A DNA stretch of 64,000 bases from Synechococcus sp. WH 7803 (GTDB lineage Bacteria; Cyanobacteriota; Cyanobacteriia; PCC-6307; Cyanobiaceae): NCBI GenBank assembly GCA_000063505.1, contig CT971583.1:310001-374000 (forward strand), given 5' to 3'. The translations under genes and the position numbers were made by a program. The first letter of the stretch is position 1. Each line of letters begins with the position of its first letter. This document shows, one piece after another, positions 17,493 through 27,513 of the stretch. The notes beneath the pieces are model-generated. The model was not told the origin of the DNA, ran no database searches, and worked only from the letters and a program-made list of their open reading frames with translations.

Positions 17493-17517
17493 AACTGCCT
17501 TCGGGCAGTTTTTTTTT
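17493..17517 (+). terminator. Rho-independent terminator after tRNA-Arg
   Basis: AACTGCC pairs with GGCAGTT around a TTCG tetraloop, followed by a run of nine T that includes the stem end. It ends the tRNA transcript and insulates glyA. Confidence 0.93.
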
Positions 17518-17576
17518 GTTCAGCACTGCTGCTGTTGACCGTTGCCTACCATCCAATCAACGCATCGAGGCAACCC

Positions 17577-18866
17577 ATGGTGGATTTCGAAACCGCTCCG
17601 ATCAATGCACCACTGGCAGAGTCTGATCCAGCGATTGCCCGTTTGATCGATCAGGAGCGCGATCGCCAGGAAACCCATCTCGAGCTGATTGCCTCGGAAA
17701 ACTTCGCATCGAGCGCCGTGATGGCTGCTCAGGGCTCGGTGTTGACCAATAAATACGCGGAAGGCCTGCCGAACAAGCGCTACTACGGCGGTTGTGAGCA
17801 CGTGGATGCCATTGAAGACCTGGCGATTGAGCGGGCCAAGGAACTCTTCGGTGCTGCCTGGGCCAACGTTCAGCCGCACAGTGGTGCTCAGGCCAATTTC
17901 GCTGTCTTCCTGGCCCTGCTGCAGCCCGGCGACACGATCATGGGTCTGGACCTGTCCCATGGGGGCCACCTGACCCATGGCTCACCGGTGAATGTGAGCG
18001 GCAAATGGTTCAACGTTGTCCAGTACGGGGTCGACAAAGAGACCCAGCGCTTGGATATGGAGGCGATCCGTCAGCTCGCCCTCGAGCACAAGCCCAAGCT
18101 GATCGTTTGCGGTTTTTCGGCTTACCCCCGCACCATCGATTTTGCGGCGTTCCGTGCGATTGCTGATGAGGTTGGGGCTTACCTCCTGGCTGATATGGCC
18201 CATATCGCAGGCCTGGTGGCAGCCGGCGTCCATCCCAGCCCGGTCCCCCATTGCGATGTGGTCACCACCACCACGCACAAAACCCTGCGCGGTCCCCGCG
18301 GTGGTCTGATCCTTTGCCGGGATGCCGAGTTCGCCAAAAAGTTCGACAAGGCCGTTTTCCCCGGTTCGCAAGGTGGACCCCTTGAGCATGTGATCGCAGC
18401 CAAAGCCGTGGCCTTTGGCGAGGCACTCCGTCCTGCGTTCAAGGCTTACAGCCAACAGGTGGTGGCCAATGCCCAGGCCCTGGCCGACCGCCTGATGGCC
18501 CGTGGCATCGATGTGGTGAGCGGAGGGACCGATAACCATGTGGTGCTGCTTGATCTGCGCAGCATCGGCATGACCGGGAAGGTGGCCGACCTGCTGGTCA
18601 GCGATGTGCACATCACCGCGAACAAGAACACGGTTCCGTTTGATCCAGAATCACCCTTCGTCACCAGCGGTCTGCGCTTAGGAACCGCTGCGCTCACGAC
18701 CCGTGGCTTCGATGCTGACGCGTTCGCTGAAGTGGCCGAGGTGATTGCTGATCGTTTGCTCAATCCAGAAGACGATGCCATTCAGGCCCGTTGCCTGGAG
18801 CGGGTGGCCAGTCTCTGTCGGCGTTTTCCCCTCTACGCGATGGCAACGGAACCGGCGCTTGTCTGA
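17577..18866 (+). CDS. glyA: Serine hydroxymethyltransferase
   Basis: A 429-residue PLP enzyme interconverting serine and glycine with tetrahydrofolate; in cyanobacteria it links one-carbon metabolism with photorespiratory glycine. Marks are [29 protein letters not shown], and the PLP lysine in [19 protein letters not shown] 17577 is chosen because GAGG lies seven bases upstream at 17567-17570; the frame is open upstream to a TTG at 17535. It follows the tRNA-Arg terminator, and a perfect hairpin follows its stop. Confidence 0.97.
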   Translation: MVDFETAPINAPLAESDPAIARLIDQERDRQETHLELIASENFASSAVMAAQGSVLTNKYAEGLPNKRYYGGCEHVDAIEDLAIERAKELFGAAWANVQPHSGAQANFAVFLALLQPGDTIMGLDLSHGGHLTHGSPVNVSGKWFNVVQYGVDKETQRLDMEAIRQLALEHKPKLIVCGFSAYPRTIDFAAFRAIADEVGAYLLADMAHIAGLVAAGVHPSPVPHCDVVTTTTHKTLRGPRGGLILCRDAEFAKKFDKAVFPGSQGGPLEHVIAAKAVAFGEALRPAFKAYSQQVVANAQALADRLMARGIDVVSGGTDNHVVLLDLRSIGMTGKVADLLVSDVHITANKNTVPFDPESPFVTSGLRLGTAALTTRGFDADAFAEVAEVIADRLLNPEDDAIQARCLERVASLCRRFPLYAMATEPALV

Positions 18867-18878
18867 CTGGACCAAGCT

Positions 18879-18901
18879 GACCTGGATTCCCAATCCAGGT
18901 C
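18879..18901 (+). terminator. Perfect ten-base-pair hairpin after glyA
   Basis: GACCTGGATT pairs with AATCCAGGTC around a CCC loop. It starts 12 bases after the glyA stop. No T-tract follows, so it may act as a 3' stabiliser or a factor-dependent terminator. Confidence 0.5.
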
Positions 18902-18955
18902 TGCCTACATTGGGAGTCATCCGCCCGTTTCGGGCCGTCCTCACCGGGGTTTTGC

Positions 18956-20101
18956 GTGACCATCGCGAGCACTCCTCTTGCTGTCGCTGTGGTGATTTTC
19001 CTGGCGGCGGCTCTGGTCACCACGGTGACCGTGCCGCTCGTGCGCAGGCTCGCCCTTCGCCATGGTTTCACCGATACCCCTGATTCGCGCAAGCAGCACA
19101 GTGTGCCGATGGTCCGCCTCGGTGGTGTGGCCATGGTGCTTGGTTTCAGTGTTGCGCTAGGCCTCACCTGGCTAGCCGGTGGCTTCGGCATGCTTACCCC
19201 CGCGCGGGATCAGCTGATCTGGACCACGCTGGCGGGGTCTCTCTGTTTCTTCATCATCGGCTTAGCCGATGACCTCTTTTCGCTGTCACCCTGGCCCCGC
19301 CTGGCGGGCCAGGTTGCCGTTGCCATGGTGGTTTGGTCTCAGGGCGTGAGAATTGGCGCTATCGATTTGCCCTGGGCGTCCAGCACCGCCGACGCTGTTG
19401 TGCTTCCCGGCATGCTCAGCCTGATCGCCACGGTGATCTGGCTTGTGGGCATCACCAATGCGATCAACTGGCTTGACGGACTCGATGGCCTGGCGGCGGG
19501 CGTTGCAGGGATTGCAGCCATCGGACTGGTGTCCGTGAGTTTCTCGTTGCATCAGGTCGCTGCTGCATTCCTGGCGGCTGCGCTGGCGGGAAGTTGCCTT
19601 GGTTTCCTTCGCCACAACTTCAATCCCGCTCGCATTTTCATGGGTGATGGCGGGTCTTATTTTCTCGGCTTCAGCCTTGCGGCGATCAGCATCGTTGGCC
19701 CAGCCAAAGGCCTCACCACGGTGAGTTTGCTGCTGCCCTTGCTCATTCTTTCGCTGCCACTGGCCGACATGTCAGCCGTGATCATGGGGCGCTTGCGTTC
19801 GGGGCATTCGCCCTTTTATCCAGATCGCCGCCATCTGCATCACCGTTTGCTCAGGGCCGGATTCAGTCACCGCCGCACCGTGCTGCTGATTTACGTGTTC
19901 ACCCAGTGGCTTGCTGCCATGGCCATGGTGGTGGCCAACGTGGAACTGCGCTTTCTCTGGTTGGGTCTGGCGACCGCCATCCTCGTGGGCACCGTGGTGG
20001 TGATGCAGAGGCAGAAACAGGCCGAGCTCGCTCGGTGCAAGGCGGAGGCGGAGTCCCTTTCCGACACGGCGCAATCCTGCTCCTGCGAACACCATGGCTG
20101 A
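18956..20101 (+). CDS. WecA/TagO-like undecaprenyl-phosphate sugar-1-phosphate transferase
   Basis: A 381-residue membrane enzyme of the MraY/WecA family that starts lipid-linked glycan synthesis by placing a UDP-sugar phosphate on undecaprenyl phosphate. Marks are [15 protein letters not shown] (Mg-binding Asp pair), [32 protein letters not shown] and the cytosolic [10 protein letters not shown], which is typical of WecA rather than MraY. About ten membrane helices are visible. The start is GTG 18956. It may supply the substrate of the WecG-like enzyme at 2767-3513. It overlaps cinA by 8 bases, so translation is probably coupled. Confidence 0.92.
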
Positions 20102-21398
20102 CGCTGCTGGCCGTTCCGGTGTGGAGGTTCTCTGCATCGGCACGGAGCTTTTGCTCGGAAACATTGTGAATGGCAATGCACGCTGGCTGGCGGAGGAGCT
20201 GGCGGCTCTGGGCTTGCCCCATTTCCGGCAGACCGTGGTTGGAGACAATCGGGATCGATTGATCGCTGAGGTGCGAGAGATTGCGAGTCGCTCTCGGGTG
20301 TTGATCACCACGGGGGGGTTGGGCCCGACTCCCGATGACCTCACCACTGAAGCGATCGCGGCGGCCTTTCAAACGCCCCTCGAGGAACGTGCCGACGTCT
20401 GGGCTGACATCACAGCCAAGTCGCGCAGTCGTGGCCGGGAGCCTGGCCCGGAAACCAGGCGTCAGGCCCTCCTGCCAGTGGGCGCGACGGTGCTTCCCAA
20501 TCCCACTGGAACGGCGCCGGGGATGGTCTGGTCCCCCACCGACCACTTCACGGTGCTCACTTTTCCTGGCGTACCCAGTGAGATGCGTGCCATGTGGCAA
20601 GCCACCGCGGCTCCCTGGTTCCGCCAGTCCGGACTCTCCAGCGGCGTGTTTGTCAGTCGGACGCTGCGCTTCTGGGGGATTGGTGAATCCACCCTCGCTG
20701 AGCAGGTCAGGGATCTGCTCAATCAGACCAATCCCACTGTGGCTCCCTACGCCGGCCGCGGCGAAGTGAAGCTGCGCATCACCGCCTGCGCCTCGGATCA
20801 GCCTGAAGCCCTTGCGCTCGTGGATGAGACCGAACGCGATCTCCGCTCCCGTACAGGTGATCTCTGTTTCGGGGCCGATGAGGCTTCACTCGCGTCCGTG
20901 GTGCTCGCGCATCTGCGCGCGCGAGGGGAGACCCTGGCTGTGGCGGAATCCTGTACGGGCGGAGGACTTGGCGCCGAGCTCACCGCAGTGCCTGGTTCCT
21001 CGCAGGTGCTCCTCGGTGGTGTGATCGCTTACGCCAATGCGGTGAAGTGTGAATTGCTGGGTGTGCCCTCCTCCCTGCTGGAGGAGGTTGGCGCTGTGAG
21101 TGATCCGGTCGCTCAGGCGATGGCGGAGGGGGTGCGACGGCTGACAGGCAGCGACTGGGCGCTCGCCCTCACGGGAATCGCCGGTCCGGGAGGTGGGAGC
21201 GATGAAAAACCGGTCGGGCTCGTGCATATCGCTGTAGCGGGACCGGACGGTTGTGAGAGTCATCCCATCCGGCTGGCCGCGTCCCAAGGACGGGACTGGA
21301 TCCGGCTGGTGAGCGCCGGGGAGGCTCTCAACCGCCTGAGGCTGCGGTTGATGGCAGCCGAATCGGGGCAGACCCACACTGAAGCTGAAGGCCATTAG
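20094..21398 (+). CDS. cinA: CinA family protein (MoCF-like plus nicotinamide-nucleotide amidase domain)
   Basis: A 434-residue two-domain protein. The N-terminal MoCF-like domain starts [17 protein letters not shown] and contains [16 protein letters not shown]. The C-terminal PncC-like domain shows [15 protein letters not shown] and [17 protein letters not shown], the signature of NMN deamidase in pyridine-nucleotide recycling. The name comes from competence induction in Gram-positives, which need not apply here. It overlaps the WecA-like gene by 8 bases and precedes leuC. Confidence 0.95.
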
Positions 21399-21431
21399 CC
21401 GTTAAGTTGATTCTTTACGGCTGACCTGGAA

Positions 21432-22850
21432 ATGAGCAGCGGGACCCTTTACGACAAGGTTTGGGATCTGCATCGCGTCGCTGATCTTCCCGGTGGATCC
21501 ACCCAGCTGTTCATCGGCCTGCACCTGATCCATGAGGTAACCAGTCCCCAGGCTTTTGCGGCTCTCGAAGACAAGGGACTCACGGTGCGCTGTCCGCAGC
21601 GCACCGTGGCCACGGTGGACCACATCGTGCCCACCACCAGTCAGGCCAGACCCTTTGCGGATCCTCTCGCCGAGGAGATGCTGAGCACCCTGGAACGCAA
21701 CTGTTCCCATCACGGCATCACCCTGCATGGTCTTGGCAGTGGTCGCCAGGGCATCGTGCATGTGATCGCGCCGGAGCTTGGCCTGACCCAGCCGGGAATG
21801 ACCGTGGCCTGCGGTGACTCGCACACCTCCACGCACGGCGCCTTCGGAGCCATCGCCTTCGGGATCGGCACCAGTCAGGTGCGCGACGTCCTCGCCAGCC
21901 AGAGCCTGGCGATGAACAAACTCAAGGTGCGTCGGATTTGGGTGGAGAACCAGCTCAGCCCAGGGGTGTTCGCCAAAGATTTGATCCTGCACGTGATTCG
22001 CTCCCTGGGCGTGAAGGCAGGGGTTGGATACGCCTATGAGTTCTCAGGTCCAGCCATCGAGGCCCTGTCGATGGAGGAGCGCATGACCCTCTGCAACATG
22101 GCGATTGAAGGGGGGGCGCGCTGCGGGTACGTGAACCCTGATCAAACCACCTTCGACTATCTCCATGGGCGTGCGCAGGCGCCTTCGGCAGAGGCCTGGG
22201 ACCGGGCGGTGAGCTGGTGGCGCTCCCTGGCTTCCGGTGCTGATGCCTGCTTCGACGATGAGGTGCGTTTTGACGCTGCCACCATTGCCCCCACGGTGAC
22301 CTGGGGCATCACACCCGGTCAGGGAATCGGTGTGGATGAAACCGTGCCCAGGCCTGAGCAGCTGGACCCAGCCGATCGCCCCATTGCCGAGGAGGCCTAT
22401 CGCTACATGGATCTGGCGCCCGGTCAGGCCATCGCAGGGGTGCCTGTGGATGTGTGCTTCATCGGCAGCTGCACCAATGGACGACTCAGTGACCTGCAGG
22501 CCGCGGCCGCAGTGGCCAAGGGCCGTCATGTGGCCTCAGGCATCCGTGCGTTTGTGGTTCCTGGTTCTGAACAGGTGGCCCGGGCTGCGGAAGCCGAAGG
22601 GCTTGATGCTGTGTTCCGTGAAGCCGGTTTTGAATGGCGGGAACCGGGCTGTTCCATGTGTCTGGCCATGAATCCTGATCGGCTGGAGGGGCGTCAGATC
22701 AGCGCCAGCTCGAGCAATCGCAATTTCAAAGGTCGGCAGGGTTCGGCGAGTGGCCGAACCCTGCTGATGAGTCCCGCGATGGTTGCCGCCGCCGCGATCA
22801 CCGGGCAGGTTCGTGATGTGCGGCAGTTGAACTGCATGACGACTGACTGA
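21432..22850 (+). CDS. leuC: 3-isopropylmalate dehydratase large subunit
   Basis: A 472-residue aconitase-family subunit that isomerises isopropylmalate in leucine synthesis. The N-terminus [10 protein letters not shown] and the substrate loop [19 protein letters not shown] are present. Cluster cysteines are in [13 protein letters not shown] and [11 protein letters not shown], with the RNFKGRQG motif close to the end. Its stop overlaps the leuD start by one base, so the two subunits are translationally coupled. Length is normal. Confidence 0.97.
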   Translation: MSSGTLYDKVWDLHRVADLPGGSTQLFIGLHLIHEVTSPQAFAALEDKGLTVRCPQRTVATVDHIVPTTSQARPFADPLAEEMLSTLERNCSHHGITLHGLGSGRQGIVHVIAPELGLTQPGMTVACGDSHTSTHGAFGAIAFGIGTSQVRDVLASQSLAMNKLKVRRIWVENQLSPGVFAKDLILHVIRSLGVKAGVGYAYEFSGPAIEALSMEERMTLCNMAIEGGARCGYVNPDQTTFDYLHGRAQAPSAEAWDRAVSWWRSLASGADACFDDEVRFDAATIAPTVTWGITPGQGIGVDETVPRPEQLDPADRPIAEEAYRYMDLAPGQAIAGVPVDVCFIGSCTNGRLSDLQAAAAVAKGRHVASGIRAFVVPGSEQVARAAEAEGLDAVFREAGFEWREPGCSMCLAMNPDRLEGRQISASSSNRNFKGRQGSASGRTLLMSPAMVAAAAITGQVRDVRQLNCMTTD

Positions 22851-23464
22851 TGACTGAGACCACTCCGTTCCCGCAAGGTTCGATCGCGATGGTGAGGGGG
22901 CGCGCCCTGGTGCTGCGCGGTGACGACATCGACACCGATCGGATTATTCCCGCGCGCTTTCTGAAGTGCGTCAGTTTCGAGGCCCTCGGTGCACAGGCCT
23001 TTGCGGATGATCGCCAGGAGCTGGCCGGTCGCCATCCCTTTGATCAGTCGGTGCACGCCGGGGCTTCGATCTTGGTGGTCAACGACAATTTCGGCTGCGG
23101 GTCCAGCCGCGAGCACGCTCCCCAGGCGCTGATGCGCTGGGGAATCAGGGCGCTGGTGGGTGTGAGCTTTGCTGAGATCTTTTACGGCAACTGCCTTGCG
23201 CTTGGGATTCCCTGCGCCACGGCTTCGTCGCAGCAGATCAGCGTTCTCCAGGATGCTGTGGCCGCGGATCCTGCGCTGAACTGGCAGCTCGATCTCAACG
23301 GTCTTACGTTTTCCGCCGGTGCTGTTTCCGAGCCGATTCAGGTGGGTTCGGGTGCCCTCGACATGCTGCGTAGTGGCCAGTGGGATGCCACAGGCCAGTT
23401 GGTGGCTCGCGATGCGGAACTCACACGCACCATGGACAACCTTCCTTACCTTCGAGGGTTCTGA
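22850..23464 (+). CDS. leuD: 3-isopropylmalate dehydratase small subunit
   Basis: A 204-residue partner of LeuC that forms the swivelling domain of the dehydratase. Characteristic segments are LRGDDIDTDRIIPARFL near residue 22, FGCGSSREHAPQAL near residue 81, and GISFAEIFYGNC-like sequence after it. It begins at the A of the leuC stop codon. Both genes together provide leucine biosynthesis; leuA and leuB are not in the window. Confidence 0.97.
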   Translation: MTETTPFPQGSIAMVRGRALVLRGDDIDTDRIIPARFLKCVSFEALGAQAFADDRQELAGRHPFDQSVHAGASILVVNDNFGCGSSREHAPQALMRWGIRALVGVSFAEIFYGNCLALGIPCATASSQQISVLQDAVAADPALNWQLDLNGLTFSAGAVSEPIQVGSGALDMLRSGQWDATGQLVARDAELTRTMDNLPYLRGF

Positions 23465-23516
23465 CGCGGCAGCCGCATCCAGGATTGTCTATGAATGAGA
23501 CAGAGGGGCTCAGGTC

Positions 23517-23987
23517 ATGGCGAATCCCAAGGCGGCTTCATGGGTTGCGGCATTGCTGACAGCACTGCTGACACCCTCGGCTCTCCAGGCGGGAACGCCA
23601 CAATCCGTCGAGGTTGTTCCCTACGGGACGCCGCAGGAGCGACTGCTTCAGCTTGGAGCCTGCGCTGGATGCGATCTGCGTGGGCTCAACCTTCAGGGTG
23701 AGCATCTGATCGGTGTGGATCTGCGCGACGCTGACCTCCACGGAGTGGATCTGCGCGAGGCCAATCTCGAAGGGGCAGACCTCAGTGGTGCTCGACTCGA
23801 TGGCGCGGATCTGCGCGGCGCACGGCTCAGCAATGCCGACCTCACGGACACGGACCTGCGACGGGCAGACCTGCGCGATGCGGTGGTGATCAATGCCTAT
23901 GCACCGAATGTACGAACGGATGGCATGCGCTTTGCCGGAGCGGATCTCACCGGCAGTCATCTGATCTATGGCGGCGGTCCCGACTGA
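23517..23987 (+). CDS. Secreted or lumenal pentapeptide-repeat protein
   Basis: A 156-residue protein with a Sec-type signal peptide (hydrophobic segment at 8-24 ending ALQA). After a CAGCDLRGLNL start it carries about fifteen A(D/N)LXX pentapeptides, such as DLRDADLHGVDLREANLEG, which should fold into a right-handed quadrilateral beta-helix. The signal peptide suggests the thylakoid lumen or the periplasm, where several cyanobacterial pentapeptide proteins reside. Function is unknown. It converges on the LptD-like gene with an 11-base gap. Confidence 0.88.
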   Translation: MANPKAASWVAALLTALLTPSALQAGTPQSVEVVPYGTPQERLLQLGACAGCDLRGLNLQGEHLIGVDLRDADLHGVDLREANLEGADLSGARLDGADLRGARLSNADLTDTDLRRADLRDAVVINAYAPNVRTDGMRFAGADLTGSHLIYGGGPD

Positions 23988-23998
23988 TTGGAAGCGCT

Positions 23999-26900
23999 CT
24001 AGAACGGGCGACTATCGAGGGCGTTGGGGAGAGGGTCTGATGAATAGGGAATGAACGGTCGACCGGTTCCCGTGAAGTTGAAATCGTTGAGGCGGAAGCG
24101 GAATCCACCGATGCCTTCATAGGGGTTGTAGTAGAAGCCGAGGTCATAACTGCGTCGCTGCCAACGCAGTTCGATGTTCGAATTGATCACGTTTCCGTAG
24201 AACTCAGAGGCTGGATCGATGTTCACGCCCACGCCCGCATTGAGCAGCAGAGGGCCTGCAATCTGCTGTGTCAGGCCGATCCCCAGGGTGCCCAGGTCGA
24301 TGGCTTGGTCGAATTCGAAGGGACTGGATCCCTGCTTCAACGTGCCTCCGCCTGCGATCGAGAGTTGGGTGTAATCCAGGAAGGGTTTGCTGAAGGTGCC
24401 GAGGGTGAGGGTGGGTCCCCCCGTGAGGCTGATGGTGTTCTGGCGGTTGCCATCACCGAACGCTGCCAGCGAGGTGTTCACGTTGGTGCGCAGCTCCAGC
24501 CCAGGAACAATGGCGACGGGGCTGTAGCGGTAGGCCGCTTCAGGCGTTAGCTCCGCTGGCTGACCTCGCCACAGTTGGTAGCGGCTGTTGAGCGATCCAT
24601 AGAAGTTGGCGCGCAGGGTGTCGATCAGGTTGGTGCTGGTGAAGCTTTCAGCCTGGTAATTGCCTACGCCGAAACGCCAGATGTAGTCGTTCTTCAGTTG
24701 TCCCCAGCTCCAGTTGCCCTTCTGTTCGGCAAAGCCGCCATAGGCGCTGTACACATCGGTTTCACCCAACGATCCGTTCCAGGTGCGGTAGCGATAAGCG
24801 CCGAACACGCGTGCGCTCACATCTCCGATCCACGGAAGGGTGACGGTTCGTCGTGTGGTGCCCCAGAAGCGGCTGCCGTCGCTGAAGTTGCTGGGATTGA
24901 AGGTGCTGATGTCAGCTTCAATCTTGGTTGATAAGCCGAGGAATTCGCTGTTTAGTTCCGCCTCCAACCCGAACAGGTCACCGACGGTGTTGTCCTGGGT
25001 GACCTTGTTGCTGTCGATGGACGATCCGGGCGCCACGTAGCTGTTGTTGTCACCATTGATGGCACGCTGCAACAAGAACTGGGGCTGAAGCTCGAGCACG
25101 AGGTCTTCTGAGAACTCGATGGGGCGAAGGTTGCGGCCGATGAAGAAGCCACTGCGGTCGTCGTTGTCGATGCCCAACACCCAACGGTTCTCCACCTCTT
25201 CCTGCTTCTGGATGCGTTGTGTTCGCGAGACAGGAATCGGCAGACGCTCCTCAACGATCAGGCGATTGCGTTCACTCTTGATCAAGATGTCGCCATTGTC
25301 TTCTTCCGTTGCCACAACGTTTTCAGCATCGATGCGGGTCTGCGCCGGGGTGAACGGATCGTTGGTGAACCCCATCCGATCGGCACTCCACCCATCTGGA
25401 GTGAGCCGGACCCTGGCGGCCTGAATGCGCCAGCGGCTGATTTCACCGGTGATGAACTGCGTGCGCCCTTTTTGATTGAGCTGGGATGGCCGCACGCCGC
25501 CGTAGCGATTGGCTGCCAGCACCTCGTTGTTGCGGAGATTGTCGGATCCACGGCTGCGTTCGAACACAAGGCGCTGCTGCAGCTGAATGCTGCTGATGCG
25601 CTGATCGATGGCGGCGATGGCTTCGGCTCGCAGCCGCTCCTGCTCCCTGAGCGACAAGGTGGAGTGTTGTGTTTGAGAGAAGGATGGCGACGATGGTGCC
25701 TCGGCTGCGCTCGGCTGGTCGCGACGCGTGGGGTTGCCGAGCGTGATGTCTTCGAGTTGCTCATTCAGGGTCTGGGGGGCAACCCGGGCGCTGCGTCCTG
25801 GGTCAGGGCAACCCAGGGGCGGCGGTGCCTGCGCTGACAAGGCTGCAGGCTTGTCCTGTCCCCAGCGGTAACGGATGCCGATCAGATAGGCGTTGCTGCC
25901 TTCTTTCACACCGCTGTAGGTGCCGAATGCACCGGATCGGTGGTGGATGCGGCCGACCAGGGAGAGTTCTGGAGACACAGCTGCCTCCAGTTCAAAGGCG
26001 AGGTAGTTGAGGAGCTGGGCGAAGTTCTCCCGGTAGGTGCGCTCGTAGTTGCTGACGGAGGTGTTGTAACTGATGCCTTCCACAAACCCGAAGCTCAGCC
26101 ATGGCTGCACCCAGAGGCGAGCGCCGATGCCGATGATGCCCTCGGCGAAAGTTTGATCCGGGGTGTCGGCATTGGGGACGCTCTGGTTGAAGGGGCCGCC
26201 TTGCTGTTTGTAAGCCTGGTGGCCGAACAGATCGGCTTCCAGTTCGATCGCAAGCGGGCCTGCCCTCCAGATGCGCTTTTGCATGCTGACGCCCAGCAGA
26301 TATTCCGGACGCAAGCGCCCATTGAAGAGAAAGGTGTCACCGAAATTGGAATCGATCATCTGGCCGCCCCAGGCGGTGATCGCCCAGGGATGGGGATGCC
26401 AGTCGGGAATCGGAGGTAGCTCCGGAGGACAGGCCATGCCGTCCTGGTCCTCAGCGGCCTGATCTTCAGGATCCTCAGGGGTTGACGCTTCAGGAACGAG
26501 CCATTCCGGAGAGGGGGGGCGTTCTAAATCCCAGAACGTGCCGTTGTCCCCCTGCGGACTCAGCCGCTCTGCGGTGCTGGCCTCAAGGTCGATGTCGATG
26601 GCGGTGGGAAAGCCCAGACCACTGCTTTCCAGCACGGGGAGCCTGCGTTGGGGAGCTCCCGCGGGCGTACGCGGTCGCCCAGGGTCGGTAGCGCTTGCCG
26701 ATGGGAAGGGGTTGAAGTCAACGGCCGCTGTGTCGAGGTCCAACACGCCGTAAACATCCTCCATCTCCCCACTGCCCTGGATCAGGCTTAAGCGCAGGGT
26801 GCTGGCCTGGAAGTACTGAGCCCCCCTGCGGAAGCGCACACTGCCGCGCGCCAGGAGCGTGTTGAACCCAGCGTCGAATTCGATTCGGTCGGCCTGAAGC

Positions 26901-27223
26901 ACACCACCGTTGAGGGTGGCTTGCACATCACCTGTGGCGATGAACAGATTGCGGCGAGCGTCATAAAACTGGCGATTCGCACGCAACAGCAATTCGGCAG
27001 GAGGCCGAACCTCGGCTGGCTGACGATTCCGCACTTCAGGGCTTTGGGGCCCCGGGTCAGGATCATCTCCAGGCGGCTCCTGTGCGCGCACCTCTGCGTT
27101 GACTTCAGGAACGATCCCGAACTCAACCAGGTCTTCACCCTCGGCCGCTCTGACAGGAACGACAAGAGCAGAGGCGATGGCTAGCAGCCCCGTGATGGTG
27201 ATTGGCGCCCGGAAGGCTGGCAA
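23999..27223 (-). CDS. Cyanobacterial LptD-like outer-membrane protein (DUF3769)
   Basis: A 1074-residue protein with an N-terminal signal peptide (about residues 1-26, ending VRA). An LptA/OstA-like beta-taco region (about 75-160, ANRQFYDARRNLFIATGDV) follows, then a linker rich in Pro and acidic residues, and a long C-terminal beta-rich region ending in aromatic F, as in outer-membrane barrels. I assign it to DUF3769, which includes the cyanobacterial homologues of the LPS-assembly protein LptD. It would insert LPS or another glycolipid in the outer membrane. It is the largest gene of the window and is upstream-adjacent to psbI. Confidence 0.85.
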   Translation of the reverse strand: MPAFRAPITITGLLAIASALVVPVRAAEGEDLVEFGIVPEVNAEVRAQEPPGDDPDPGPQSPEVRNRQPAEVRPPAELLLRANRQFYDARRNLFIATGDVQATLNGGVLQADRIEFDAGFNTLLARGSVRFRRGAQYFQASTLRLSLIQGSGEMEDVYGVLDLDTAAVDFNPFPSASATDPGRPRTPAGAPQRRLPVLESSGLGFPTAIDIDLEASTAERLSPQGDNGTFWDLERPPSPEWLVPEASTPEDPEDQAAEDQDGMACPPELPPIPDWHPHPWAITAWGGQMIDSNFGDTFLFNGRLRPEYLLGVSMQKRIWRAGPLAIELEADLFGHQAYKQQGGPFNQSVPNADTPDQTFAEGIIGIGARLWVQPWLSFGFVEGISYNTSVSNYERTYRENFAQLLNYLAFELEAAVSPELSLVGRIHHRSGAFGTYSGVKEGSNAYLIGIRYRWGQDKPAALSAQAPPPLGCPDPGRSARVAPQTLNEQLEDITLGNPTRRDQPSAAEAPSSPSFSQTQHSTLSLREQERLRAEAIAAIDQRISSIQLQQRLVFERSRGSDNLRNNEVLAANRYGGVRPSQLNQKGRTQFITGEISRWRIQAARVRLTPDGWSADRMGFTNDPFTPAQTRIDAENVVATEEDNGDILIKSERNRLIVEERLPIPVSRTQRIQKQEEVENRWVLGIDNDDRSGFFIGRNLRPIEFSEDLVLELQPQFLLQRAINGDNNSYVAPGSSIDSNKVTQDNTVGDLFGLEAELNSEFLGLSTKIEADISTFNPSNFSDGSRFWGTTRRTVTLPWIGDVSARVFGAYRYRTWNGSLGETDVYSAYGGFAEQKGNWSWGQLKNDYIWRFGVGNYQAESFTSTNLIDTLRANFYGSLNSRYQLWRGQPAELTPEAAYRYSPVAIVPGLELRTNVNTSLAAFGDGNRQNTISLTGGPTLTLGTFSKPFLDYTQLSIAGGGTLKQGSSPFEFDQAIDLGTLGIGLTQQIAGPLLLNAGVGVNIDPASEFYGNVINSNIELRWQRRSYDLGFYYNPYEGIGGFRFRLNDFNFTGTGRPFIPYSSDPLPNALDSRPF

Positions 27224-27332
27224 ACCCGCTCAGCAGTGGCCGGCGATCCTCCCATGGGCAGGAGCGTCAGGACGCGTTGGATGACCAGTGATCGGCGTGG
27301 ACCCGACGAATGTCAGGGCAGGAGATAAGGCA

Positions 27333-27452
27333 TCAATCTTCGAGATCCTTGCGGCTCGGTGTGCGGCTGGGGTCGCTCGCGAGGAAGCCGAACACGAAGA
27401 TCCCGAGGAAAAAGAAGACGACCGAGTAAACGGAGATCTTGAGGGCGAGCAT
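27333..27452 (-). CDS. psbI: Photosystem II reaction centre protein I
   Basis: A 39-residue protein beginning [19 protein letters not shown] and ending [13 protein letters not shown], which is the conserved PsbI sequence with one transmembrane helix and a charged stromal tail. PsbI binds D1 and CP43 early in photosystem II assembly. It lies between the LptD-like gene (same strand, 109-base gap) and the divergent alpha-mannosidase gene. Confidence 0.96.
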   Translation of the reverse strand: MLALKISVYSVVFFFLGIFVFGFLASDPSRTPSRKDLED

Positions 27453-27513
27453 GGAGACCGACCGGCGTCTGGGACAGCGTCATCATCTTATGGGTCAAGG
27501 ATGGGAGTTCACG

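Noticed and set aside
23640-23960. Repetitive DNA with a roughly 15-base period
   Set aside because: The period is caused by coding for pentapeptide repeats (five codons), not by a DNA repeat element or CRISPR array.
27313-27498. 61-residue minus-strand frame over psbI
   Set aside because: It is in a different frame from the clear PsbI protein and has no conserved pattern.
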